Shown here in pieces: positions 1-7,696 of a stretch of DNA of 49,658 nucleotides. The DNA is from Odoribacter sp. OttesenSCG-928-L07. GTDB taxonomy: Bacteria; Bacteroidota; Bacteroidia; Bacteroidales; BM520. The notes below the pieces were generated by a model. The model was not told the DNA's origin. It made no database searches and saw only the letters and a program-made list of their open reading frames with translations. The stretch lies in NCBI GenBank assembly GCA_030265965.1, contig JAJDHA010000006.1:1-49658 (forward strand). The letters are read 5' to 3'. The translations under genes and the position numbers were made by a program. How positions within the stretch are numbered: position 1 is the stretch's first letter; the number at the start of each line of letters is the position of its first letter.

Positions 1-849
1 GCTGAATACATGTTGTGGCCTCGTCTTGCGGCATTATCGGAAGTTGCATGGTCGCAAAAAGAAAAGAAAGATTGGTACCGTTTCCGCGAAAAAGTTGAAG
101 GCACAAAACAACGTCTTGGTTATCTCGGATACAATTATTGTGATGGTAATTTTAAACCGACAATAAATACCATTAATGAAGGTAATCACCATCTTGTCAC
201 CATCGAATCTGATGTTTTAGGCACAGAAGTTTATTATACGACGGATGGAAGCAATCCTACAGATAAGTCAAAAAAATACACGCAACCATTTAAAGTTGAG
301 AATTTCACAATTATCAAAGCACAAACATATTACAATGGCGAACCGCGCGAATCAGTAGCATCTACAAGCGTTTCGTCTTCTAATCTTACCGGAAAAAACA
401 TTACCTTAACTCCGAAACCCAACGAAAAATACGCAGCAAATTACGAATATACGCTTGCTGATGGAATTTTAGCTTCAACAACGCATACTGATGGTCGCTG
501 GCTCGGTTTTCAAACAGATAAAGTAGAAATCGTCATCGAGAACGAATATGATAAAATTAATGAAGTTGTCTTCTACAACAATGTTTGTCAAGCTTCTTGG
601 GTTTTTGAACCAATAAGAATTGAACTTTACACTTCTGACAATGGAAAAGATTTTACTTTGATTTCATTTAAAGAAAATGCAGTAATTAAGAATGATAATA
701 TTTATAACGCTGAAACTACTTTTAAATTCGATGAAGTGATTAAGCCGAGATTTATTAAAATATCATTAATTGGATTAGATGCGCTTCCTGAATGGCACGA
801 ATATTCAGGACAGCCTTGGATTTTTATTGATGAAGTAATTTTGAAATAG
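1..849 (+). CDS. beta-N-acetylhexosaminidase (GH20), C-terminal part
   Basis: The gene is open at the window's left edge; only the last 282 residues are visible and the frame runs to base 1. The first residues (AEYMLWPRLAALSEVAW) match the end of the GH20 catalytic barrel. After this come a chitobiase/hexosaminidase-type C-terminal domain (about residues 55-110, with the phrase YYTTDGSNPT) and a discoidin-like (F5/8 type C) carbohydrate-binding domain to the end. Family enzymes remove terminal N-acetylhexosamine from glycans, in Bacteroidetes usually in the periplasm or at the cell surface. The catalytic Asp-Glu pair lies upstream and cannot be checked. cutC follows after 3 bases, so the two may be co-transcribed. 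Confidence 0.85.
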   Translation, partial: AEYMLWPRLAALSEVAWSQKEKKDWYRFREKVEGTKQRLGYLGYNYCDGNFKPTINTINEGNHHLVTIESDVLGTEVYYTTDGSNPTDKSKKYTQPFKVENFTIIKAQTYYNGEPRESVASTSVSSSNLTGKNITLTPKPNEKYAANYEYTLADGILASTTHTDGRWLGFQTDKVEIVIENEYDKINEVVFYNNVCQASWVFEPIRIELYTSDNGKDFTLISFKENAVIKNDNIYNAETTFKFDEVIKPRFIKISLIGLDALPEWHEYSGQPWIFIDEVILK

Positions 850-852
850 CTT

Positions 853-1590
853 ATGCCACTTTTTGAAATCTGTTCCAACTCTTTTGAATCGGCGAAAAAT
901 GCTCAGACCGCAGGAGCCGACAGAATTGAATTATGCGCAAATCTTGAAGCCGGCGGAACTACACCTTCGTACGCAAGTATCAAACTTTGCAGAGAAAATT
1001 TAGATATTCCGATCAATGTACTTATTCGTCCGCGATCTGGCGATTTTCTTTACAATGAATTTGAGTTCCAAGAAATTATTATGGATGTCAAGAAATGTAA
1101 AGAACTTGGTATCAACGGTATTGTGTGTGGATTTTTAAATAGTAACGGCACAGTTGATATCGACAAAACAAAAAAGATTATTGAGCTCTCCTACCCGCTT
1201 TCTTTCACTTTCCATAGAGCTTTTGATGTTTCTCGCGATCCTTACGAAAGTTTGGAAAATATTATTTCATGCGGCGCAACAAGAATACTAACATCCGGAA
1301 CAGCGCCGAAAGTTATTGAATCCACAGAGATTCTTTCAAAACTTGTTGAACAAGCAGGAGAAAGAATAATTATTATGCCCGGAAGCGGCATCAACGAAAA
1401 TAATATTGTAGAATTACATTCAAAAGTTAAAGCTAAAGAATATCATTTCTCCGGAACTGTAAGAGAAGACTCTCAAATGACATTCAGAAAAAATAATATT
1501 ATCAGCACAGAAAAATTCGATTATACCAAGCAAATTTCAAACATAGAAAAAATAAAAGAAACAATTAAAAAAGTAAAAGCTAAAGAATAA
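853..1590 (+). CDS. cutC: CutC family protein
   Basis: A 245-residue protein that matches CutC over its full length: an N-terminal FEICSNSFESAKNAQTAGAD segment, then RIELCANLEAGGTTPS, a middle NVLIRPRSGDF motif and FTFHRAFDV. These mark the TIM-barrel CutC family. The family was first linked to copper tolerance in E. coli, but its biochemical role is still unsettled, so the symbol records homology and not a proven function. The protein is cytoplasmic, with no signal peptide. It starts 3 bases after the hexosaminidase stop codon, which suggests co-transcription. Confidence 0.9.
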   Translation: MPLFEICSNSFESAKNAQTAGADRIELCANLEAGGTTPSYASIKLCRENLDIPINVLIRPRSGDFLYNEFEFQEIIMDVKKCKELGINGIVCGFLNSNGTVDIDKTKKIIELSYPLSFTFHRAFDVSRDPYESLENIISCGATRILTSGTAPKVIESTEILSKLVEQAGERIIIMPGSGINENNIVELHSKVKAKEYHFSGTVREDSQMTFRKNNIISTEKFDYTKQISNIEKIKETIKKVKAKE

Positions 1591-1667
1591 ATTTGTTCAA
1601 AGTTCAAGGTTTAATGTTCAAAGTTGTAACGTTCAAATCATTAATCATTAACCACTAACCATTATTT
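1591..1667 (+). repeat. Short direct repeats of GTTCAAAG type
   Basis: The gap between cutC and the prolyl oligopeptidase holds four copies of a GTTCAA-led octamer at 1595, 1602, 1616 and 1631, followed by ATTAATC/ATTAACC/ACTAACC variants. A similar phrase occurs near 4635. Similar low-complexity arrays recur elsewhere in this window. No clear promoter element is visible here. Confidence 0.6.
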
Positions 1668-3791
1668 ATGAAAAATCTAATTTTAATTACAGTAATCATT
1701 TCTATTATGACAACATTTAGTTCTTGTAATCAGAATAAAGGGATAAAATATCCTGAAACGAAAAAAATCGACCATGTTGATGAATATTTTGGCACTCAAG
1801 TCGCTGATCCGTACAGATGGTTGGAAGACGATATGTCGGATGAAACGGCGGAATGGGTAAAAGCTCAAAATGAAGTTACTTTTGCTTATTTAGATCAAAT
1901 TCCTTTTAGAGCCAAGATGAAGGAAAGACTTACCGAGCAGTGGGATTATCCGAAACATTCGTCGCCATTTAAAATCAGCGAAAGATGGATGATGTACAAA
2001 AACACCGGATTACAAAACCAAAGTGTTCTGTATCTTTTAAATGATATTGACGACAAAGAAGGCACAATATTATTGGATTCTAATACGCTTTCAGAAGACG
2101 GGACAATTGCTTTATCGGGCATCAATATTACAAAAGACGGCAAAACACTTATTTACAGCATATCAAGAGGCGGCAGCGACTGGCGAGAGTTCTATTTCAT
2201 GGATATCGATTCTCGCAAATTACTCGACGACCATTTGAAATGGATAAAATTCTCCGGAATAACACCTTTCGAAGATGGCGTTATTTACAGTCGTTTCCCA
2301 GAACCTAAAGAAGGCGACATGCTCAAAGGAACTAACGAAAATAGCATGCTTTATTTCCATAAAATAGGAACTCCACAAGAACAAGACATTCTTGTATATT
2401 CCGAGCCACAACATCCGGAACGCTCTTTCAGTCTTGATGTTACTGACGATGACAAATATATGTTCTTATATACAACAGAATCAACAACAGGAAATTCTCT
2501 GGCATTCAAAAAAAGCAATGATAAAGAATTTACGCATATCATTACAGATTTTGACAAAGAGTACACTGTATTAGATGTTATTGGCAATGATTTGTACATA
2601 ATTACAAATTATGATGCACCAAATAACAGATTAATTTCCGTTCCATTGAAAAAGGCTGCCGACAAAAAACATTGGAAAGATGTAATTCCTGAAAGAGACT
2701 ATGTTTTAAACGGCGTTTCATACGTTGGAAAAAAATTAATTGCTAATTATTTGAAAGATGCACACAGCTACATTGAAATCTTTGATACTAAAGGAAAAAA
2801 TTCTTATATACTTGACATTCCTATCGGATCAGTTGGCGGTTTCGGAGGCAAAGCAGATGATAATATCACTTTCTATAGTTATACTTCATACAACACTCCA
2901 TCAATCATTTACAAATACGATATCAAAAATAATATATCTACAGAATACTCAAGAACACAAATCAAATTTGATTCTGATAAATATGTTACAAAACAAGTAT
3001 TTTATGAATCTAAAGACGGCACTAAAGTTCCTATGTTCTTGACTTACAAAAAGGATTTGGAATTAAACGGACAAAATCCAACTTTACTTTATGGCTATGG
3101 TGGATTTAATATTAGTTTAACACCGAGTTTCTCAATCTCGAGAGTACCTTTGTTGGAAAACGGTTGTATTATTGCTGTTGCTAACTTACGTGGCGGAGGC
3201 GAATATGGTGAGAAATGGCATAAAGCCGGTACTTTGATGCAAAAACAAAATGTTTTCGACGATTGTATTGCTGCTGCTGAATATCTTATTGCAAACAACT
3301 ATACATCGCCGGAATATCTTGCATTACAAGGTGGCTCAAACGGCGGATTGCTTGTTGGCGCTGTCGTCAACCAACGTCCTGATTTATTTGCAGTAGGATT
3401 ACCTGCTGTTGGTGTTCTCGACATGCTACGTTATCAACACTTTACAATTGGAAGATACTGGGCTACAGATTACGGAACAAGTGAAGACAGCAAAGAAATG
3501 TTTGAGTATCTCTACAAATATTCTCCTTTGCATACTATTAAAGAAGGGGTTGAATATCCTGCAATTTTAGTAACTACAGGCGATCACGACGACCGTGTTG
3601 TTCCTGCACATTCGTTCAAATACGCCGCAACTTTACAAGAAAAATATTCCGGTGAAAATCCTGTTATGATACGCATAGAAACCCAAGCCGGACACGGCGC
3701 CGGCAAACCAACATCAAAGGTAATTGACGAAATCGTTGATGAGTGGGCTTTTATGTTTTATAACATGGGTGTGGAACCGAAGTTTGAATAA
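1668..3791 (+). CDS. Prolyl oligopeptidase family protein (S9A), lipoprotein
   Basis: A 707-residue serine peptidase. The first 20 residues form a lipoprotein signal ending FSSC, so the protein is probably lipid-anchored in the envelope. The N-terminal beta-propeller starts with the family phrase DPYRWLEDD. The C-terminal alpha/beta-hydrolase domain carries GGSNGG (nucleophile Ser557), the DHDDRVVP acid loop near residue 640 and the catalytic His676 in QAGHGAGKP. Length and triad spacing match prolyl endopeptidases, which cleave short peptides after proline. The triad is intact, so activity is expected. It is followed at once by a perfect palindrome that could end the transcript. Confidence 0.93.
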   Translation: MKNLILITVIISIMTTFSSCNQNKGIKYPETKKIDHVDEYFGTQVADPYRWLEDDMSDETAEWVKAQNEVTFAYLDQIPFRAKMKERLTEQWDYPKHSSPFKISERWMMYKNTGLQNQSVLYLLNDIDDKEGTILLDSNTLSEDGTIALSGINITKDGKTLIYSISRGGSDWREFYFMDIDSRKLLDDHLKWIKFSGITPFEDGVIYSRFPEPKEGDMLKGTNENSMLYFHKIGTPQEQDILVYSEPQHPERSFSLDVTDDDKYMFLYTTESTTGNSLAFKKSNDKEFTHIITDFDKEYTVLDVIGNDLYIITNYDAPNNRLISVPLKKAADKKHWKDVIPERDYVLNGVSYVGKKLIANYLKDAHSYIEIFDTKGKNSYILDIPIGSVGGFGGKADDNITFYSYTSYNTPSIIYKYDIKNNISTEYSRTQIKFDSDKYVTKQVFYESKDGTKVPMFLTYKKDLELNGQNPTLLYGYGGFNISLTPSFSISRVPLLENGCIIAVANLRGGGEYGEKWHKAGTLMQKQNVFDDCIAAAEYLIANNYTSPEYLALQGGSNGGLLVGAVVNQRPDLFAVGLPAVGVLDMLRYQHFTIGRYWATDYGTSEDSKEMFEYLYKYSPLHTIKEGVEYPAILVTTGDHDDRVVPAHSFKYAATLQEKYSGENPVMIRIETQAGHGAGKPTSKVIDEIVDEWAFMFYNMGVEPKFE

Positions 3792-3799
3792 AGTAGATG

Positions 3800-3841
3800 G
3801 ATATTAGTAAAGACGCACGGCCGTGCGTCTTTACTAATATC
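3800..3841. repeat. Perfect 42-nt palindrome (REP-like hairpin)
   Basis: Two 21-base arms pair perfectly around a central CGG|CCG; the core reads AGACGCACGG/CCGTGCGTCT. It starts 9 bases after the prolyl oligopeptidase stop and ends 15 bases before the methyltransferase start. It could act as a bidirectional or attenuating terminator, or be a copy of a REP/MITE-type element. No adjacent transposase is seen. Confidence 0.85.
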
Positions 3842-3856
3842 TATGAAAAAATTTCC

Positions 3857-4624
3857 ATGAAAAAAATAATCTCATTTATCACCTCTCGCTTCTCTCGCCA
3901 AACCCTCATAAGGTTTAGCAAAATTTTCGGATTTCTTGTGCGTCCTTTTTATTGGGGTAAGAAGGTGTACTGTCCGGTTTGTGAAACTTCTTTCAGAAAA
4001 TTTATGCCCTACGGTTATGGTGAAGCTAAGGAAAACCGTTTGTGTCCGAAGTGTTTGTCGCTCGAGCGTCACAGGTTGATGTACCTTTATTTGAAAGAAA
4101 AAACTAACTTTTTCACCGGTGAACTTAATGTATTGCATATTGCTCCGGAACAGCCATTTCTTAAACGTTTCAGAGCTTGCAAAAATCTGCATTATACTAC
4201 CGCCGACCTTGACTCTCCTATCGCTGACATAAAATTAGATGTCATGAAAATTGACTTGCCCGACAATAGTTACGATTTCATTATTTGTAATCACGTTTTA
4301 GAACATGTTGAAGATGCAAATATTGCTCTGGGAGAATTACACAGAATATTAAAACCTAACGGTCAAGCTATAATGTTAGTGCCTATTAATCCTGATATTG
4401 ACACTTTTGAAGATCCAAGCATTACAGATCCAAAGGAAAGAGAGCGTTTATTCGGGCAGTATGATCATGTGCGGCAATTTGGTAGAGATTATTCCGATTA
4501 TATTCGCCGTGCAGGTTTTGATGTTATTGAAGACCAAATTTATTACGAGATTCCTAAGGAGAAACGTGATAAAATGAATTTAGCAAGATATGGTGAAGAA
4601 GTGATTTATGGTGGGGTGAAATAG
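3857..4624 (+). CDS. SAM-dependent methyltransferase with N-terminal zinc-ribbon-like motif
   Basis: A 255-residue protein. I chose the ATG at 3857 over the upstream in-frame ATG at 3797, because the extra 20 residues would be encoded by the palindromic repeat. Residues about 35-75 contain two CxxC pairs (YCPVC and LCPKC), a likely zinc ribbon. A class I methyltransferase core follows: LHIAPE (degenerate SAM-binding loop), DNSYDFIICNHVLEHV and LKPNGQAIMLVPI, typical of Methyltransf_11. The substrate is unknown. Similar proteins often sit in glycan or envelope loci, but the neighbours here give no strong pointer. Confidence 0.78.
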   Translation: MKKIISFITSRFSRQTLIRFSKIFGFLVRPFYWGKKVYCPVCETSFRKFMPYGYGEAKENRLCPKCLSLERHRLMYLYLKEKTNFFTGELNVLHIAPEQPFLKRFRACKNLHYTTADLDSPIADIKLDVMKIDLPDNSYDFIICNHVLEHVEDANIALGELHRILKPNGQAIMLVPINPDIDTFEDPSITDPKERERLFGQYDHVRQFGRDYSDYIRRAGFDVIEDQIYYEIPKEKRDKMNLARYGEEVIYGGVK

Positions 4625-4698
4625 ATGGAATATTTGTTCAAGGTTTAAGGGTTGATTTGTAGTTACATTATACATTTAAATTAATAATTTAGATTCTT

Positions 4699-5154
4699 AT
4701 GAAAAAACTAACTATTGCTCTTGTAGCACATGACAAAAGAAAATTTGATTTAATTGAATGGGCAATTTTTAATGCGGAATTTTTATCCAAACATAATCTA
4801 GTTTGTACCGGAACTACAGGAACCCTTCTCGAAGAAACTTATAAAGAAAAGGGACTAAAAGCAAATATTACAAAAATGCATTCAGGACCTTTAGGCGGTG
4901 ATGCAGAAATCGCAGCAATGGTTGTCAGAAAAGAAATTAATCTTGCAGTTTTTCTCATTGATGATTTGAATCCGCAACCGCACGAAGCCGACATACAGAT
5001 GCTACTTCGTCAATGTCGTATTCATAATGTACCAATTGCTTGCAATAGGTATAGCGCCGATTTAATGATCACAAGTTCGCTATGGGGAGACAAGAATTAC
5101 AAACCAATGGAACCAAAGTATATTGCATTTGATAGAGAAAACCTTGAAATTTAA
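4699..5154 (+). CDS. mgsA: Methylglyoxal synthase
   Basis: A 151-residue protein that matches MgsA throughout: LVAHDKRK near the N-terminus, TGTTGTLLEE in the phosphate-binding loop, and GPLGGDAEIAAMV with the catalytic Asp at residue 68. The later FLIDDLNPQPHEAD and VPIACNRYSADLMI segments are also family-typical. The enzyme converts dihydroxyacetone phosphate to methylglyoxal and phosphate, a cytoplasmic bypass of lower glycolysis under phosphate limitation or carbon excess. It lies just before the polyene locus, but a promoter-like element separates the two, so it is probably not part of the pathway. Confidence 0.95.
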   Translation: MKKLTIALVAHDKRKFDLIEWAIFNAEFLSKHNLVCTGTTGTLLEETYKEKGLKANITKMHSGPLGGDAEIAAMVVRKEINLAVFLIDDLNPQPHEADIQMLLRQCRIHNVPIACNRYSADLMITSSLWGDKNYKPMEPKYIAFDRENLEI

Positions 5155-5178
5155 CCTTAAACTTTGAACAAATTAAAT

Positions 5179-5186
5179 TATCTTTG
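5179..5186 (+). promoter_or_regulatory. Bacteroidetes -7-like element (TATCTTTG) before the polyene locus
   Basis: The octamer matches the Bacteroidetes TAnnTTTG -7 consensus and ends 14 bases before the first ACP start codon. A TTTG lies at 5163-5166 but is closer than the usual 17-23 base spacing for a -33 element, so only the -7 part is convincing. A transcript starting here would have a very short leader. Confidence 0.5.
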
Positions 5187-5200
5187 CACAAAAAAATTTT

Positions 5201-5458
5201 ATGGAAGAGTTAATACTTAAATTAAAAGGTGAAATTATTGAAGTTTTAAACCTAGACGGTATGTCGCCAAACGACATTGATGATGATGCTCCACTATTTG
5301 GCGATGGTTTGGGATTAGATTCCATTGATGCTCTTGAGCTGATTGTTATATTAGAAAAAAATTACGGCATCAAAATAAATGATCCGTCAAAAGGAAAAGA
5401 AATATTTAAATCTGTGAGAACAATCGCAGAATTTATTAGTAAAAACAGCACAAAATAG
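5201..5458 (+). CDS. Acyl carrier protein (first of three)
   Basis: An 85-residue acidic ACP. The phosphopantetheine serine is Ser41 in GLGLDSIDALEL. It is close to the ACP at 14332 (same length and almost the same motif region), so the two are recent paralogs, while the ACP at 12680 is more distant. The double GLGLDSID context is common in Bacteroidetes aryl polyene/flexirubin loci. It would carry the growing polyene or the aryl starter as a thioester. It is the first gene of the block, directly behind a promoter-like element, with the SMR-like gene 15 bases downstream. Confidence 0.92.
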   Translation: MEELILKLKGEIIEVLNLDGMSPNDIDDDAPLFGDGLGLDSIDALELIVILEKNYGIKINDPSKGKEIFKSVRTIAEFISKNSTK

Positions 5459-5473
5459 CTATTTAATATTCTC

Positions 5474-5839
5474 ATGTTTAAATTAATTTGTCTATCAACA
5501 ATACAAAGTTTATTTCTTGTTTCAGCACAAATATTTTTAAAATTTGCAATGGCAAGAATGGGTGCTTTTAGTTGGACAAAAGCTTTTTTCAAAGATTTAC
5601 TTGTAAATTGGCCTCTATTGTTTTCAGGAATCTCAATAGCTACTGCAACAATTTTGTGGATGCACATATTAAAACACTATCCATTTAGCATCGCATACCC
5701 GTTAATTTCAATTAGTTACATCTTCGGGATGTTAGCTGCAGTTTTTATTTTCCATGAAACAGTTCCACTAACAAGATGGATTGGCGTGTTTTTTATTATT
5801 CTTGGCGTAATTTTTATTCAAATCCAGCAACCATCGTAA
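5474..5839 (+). CDS. Small multidrug-resistance/EamA-like membrane protein
   Basis: A 121-residue, four-helix membrane protein of the drug/metabolite transporter superfamily (EmrE/ArnE-like). Visible features are a hydrophobic first helix with SAQIFLKFAM, a central HYPFSIAYPLISISY segment, and a last helix FFIILGVIFIQI. Relatives flip undecaprenyl-phosphate sugars or export small cations. Inside a polyene/lipid locus and two genes before a GT2 glycosyltransferase, a lipid-linked substrate flippase is a reasonable inference, but the substrate is unknown. Such proteins act as dimers. Confidence 0.75.
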   Translation: MFKLICLSTIQSLFLVSAQIFLKFAMARMGAFSWTKAFFKDLLVNWPLLFSGISIATATILWMHILKHYPFSIAYPLISISYIFGMLAAVFIFHETVPLTRWIGVFFIILGVIFIQIQQPS

Positions 5840-5840
5840 A

Positions 5841-6461
5841 ATGTTAAATAAAATTAAGTATATATTATTTTTAGCTTTCATTATTTCTTCTATAGACATT
5901 AATGCGCAGGAAAATAATATTCTGGATAAAATATCAAAGACATCAGAAAATACTAAAACAATGCAATGTTCATTCACTCAGACAAAGAATATTAGTATTT
6001 TAGCTGAAGAATTTGTTTCGAAAGGATATATGTTTTTTTCAGCACCTGATAAGTTCAGATGGGAATATGCTTCGCCTTATGAATATATTTTTATCATGAA
6101 TGAAAAAGACATTAGCATAATAACAGAATCATCTCAAAATAATTTCAATACAGATCAGAATAAACTTTTCGCTGAGATAAGTAAGATTATGATTGTTGGT
6201 ATAAATGGAAGCGGCTTAGAAAAGAACGAAAGCTTTAATGTTGATTTACAGTCAGAAAATAACAATGAATACATTTTCAAATTAACTCCCAAACAAAAGG
6301 AAATAAAAAAGATATTTTCTTACATACTTCTAACATTTGACAACACATTTACTGTTTCCAAAATTGAAATGATTGAAGATACTGGAGACAATACGGTCAT
6401 CAAATTTTCTCCACGAATTATTAATGAACCTATTAATGATGAAGTTTTTAAAATTCGCTAA
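5841..6461 (+). CDS. LolA-like outer-membrane lipoprotein carrier protein
   Basis: A 206-residue periplasmic protein with a signal peptide ending near INAQ. The mature part has the LolA pattern: MQCSFTQTKNI near its start, GYMFFSAPDKFRWEY, and a C-terminal DNTVIKFSP region. LolA-fold proteins ferry hydrophobic cargo across the periplasm. Copies inside aryl polyene loci are thought to help move the polyene lipid to the outer membrane, working with the MMPL exporter encoded downstream. Its end overlaps the next gene by 23 bases, so the two are translationally linked. It is probably a pathway-specific paralog and not the housekeeping LolA. Confidence 0.82.
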   Translation: MLNKIKYILFLAFIISSIDINAQENNILDKISKTSENTKTMQCSFTQTKNISILAEEFVSKGYMFFSAPDKFRWEYASPYEYIFIMNEKDISIITESSQNNFNTDQNKLFAEISKIMIVGINGSGLEKNESFNVDLQSENNNEYIFKLTPKQKEIKKIFSYILLTFDNTFTVSKIEMIEDTGDNTVIKFSPRIINEPINDEVFKIR

Positions 6462-6903
6462 TTTTTTGTTGATCATTTGTTTGCTGTGCAATTCTTGTTC
6501 TAAAAAACCCTTACTAACAAGCACAAACAACTGTTGGTTTCCCGTTTACGGATGTGAAAAACAGGAAGTTATCAAGTTCAACTCCGAATTCAAATTTCGA
6601 GATATTGAAATAACCGGAATTACAATTATAAAAAAAAATGACAACAATATTGTTGGTACTGTCATGAATGAATTTGGCATTAAGGCATTTGATTTTGAAA
6701 TAAAAAACGGTAAGTGCAAACTCATAAATGTTGTAAGCTACATAAATAAATGGTATATTAAACAAACAATACAAAAAGATTTAATATTCATTCAGAGTAA
6801 TGTAAACATAACAGAAACTAATCATTATAAAAGCGGAAGCAATGACGGATATTGGGTTTTTAACAAAAGAAGAAATATTAAATATCATTTTAGAATAATT
6901 TAA
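6439..6903 (+). CDS. Small lipoprotein, possibly DUF3261-like
   Basis: A 154-residue protein from the ATG at 6439. Longer in-frame starts (6373, 6436) exist, but only this one puts a compact hydrophobic stretch right before a lipobox ending at Cys20 (LCNSC). The mature part is beta-rich with a GTVMNEFGIKAFDF segment. Position between LolA and MMPL genes, lipoprotein signal and length fit the DUF3261-type lipoproteins of aryl polyene loci, but the sequence match by eye is weak. A role in outer-membrane delivery of the product is inferred from context only. Confidence 0.6.
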   Translation: MKFLKFANFLLIICLLCNSCSKKPLLTSTNNCWFPVYGCEKQEVIKFNSEFKFRDIEITGITIIKKNDNNIVGTVMNEFGIKAFDFEIKNGKCKLINVVSYINKWYIKQTIQKDLIFIQSNVNITETNHYKSGSNDGYWVFNKRRNIKYHFRII

Positions 6904-6910
6904 AATCAAT

Positions 6911-7696
6911 ATGTCTATAGAAAATAATTACTCAGATAGAAATGTTGAAAAGGAGCATGTTGATACAAAAGTTTGTATAATAATTCCAACTTACAATAAT
7001 TCGAAAACTTTAGCTAAGGTTATAGATTCTGTAAGTATCTACTCCACTCATATATATGTCGTAAACGATGGTTCAACCGACAACACTTCTGAGATTCTAA
7101 ATGACTATCATTCAAAGGTTTCAATTATTAATATTGAAAAAAATCGTGGTAAAGGTAATGCTTTAAAACAAGGTTTTAAAAGAGCATATCAAGATGGATA
7201 TGATTATGCAATTTCCATTGATTCCGACGATCAGCATGATGCGAAATACATACCTATGTTTTATAACGGCATAGCAAAAAATCCACATTCAATTATTATT
7301 GGTAGCCGCAATTTAAGTCAAGAAAACAAACCAACAAAAAATACTTTTGCGAACAAATTTTCTAATTTTTGGTTTAATTTGCAAACTTTGTCCAAAGTAA
7401 AAGACACTCAATCGGGATACAGAGCTTATCCTTTAAAAAAGATATCAAAAATGAAGCTAATAACAACTCGATATGAATGTGAGTTGGAAATACTTGTGAG
7501 AATGGCGTGGAAAAACACTAAAATTATTGAAATACCTATTGAGGCTTATTATGCACCTAAAGAAGAACGTGTTACACATTTTAGAAATGTGGATTTTTTA
7601 AGAATAAGTTTGATGAACACTTTGCTTACAATTCTTGCCTTAACATACGGATATTGGTCAATGTTAATTCTAAAGATATTCAAACATAATGGATAA
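6911..7696 (+). CDS. Glycosyltransferase family 2
   Basis: A 261-residue GT-A glycosyltransferase. Motifs in order: IIPTYNNSKTLAKVI, VVNDGSTDNT, NRGKGNALKQGFKRA and ISIDSDDQHD, the last giving the metal-binding acidic motif. A hydrophobic C-terminal stretch (about 235-255) suggests membrane association. This dolichol-phosphate-mannose-synthase-like type often uses a polyprenyl-phosphate or lipid acceptor. It may glycosylate the polyene lipid or its carrier. The stop overlaps the MMPL start by 8 bases. Confidence 0.88.
   Translation: MSIENNYSDRNVEKEHVDTKVCIIIPTYNNSKTLAKVIDSVSIYSTHIYVVNDGSTDNTSEILNDYHSKVSIINIEKNRGKGNALKQGFKRAYQDGYDYAISIDSDDQHDAKYIPMFYNGIAKNPHSIIIGSRNLSQENKPTKNTFANKFSNFWFNLQTLSKVKDTQSGYRAYPLKKISKMKLITTRYECELEILVRMAWKNTKIIEIPIEAYYAPKEERVTHFRNVDFLRISLMNTLLTILALTYGYWSMLILKIFKHNG

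Noticed and set aside
3797-3856. Upstream start for the methyltransferase
   Set aside because: The added residues are encoded by the palindromic repeat; the ATG at 3857 gives a normal N-terminus.
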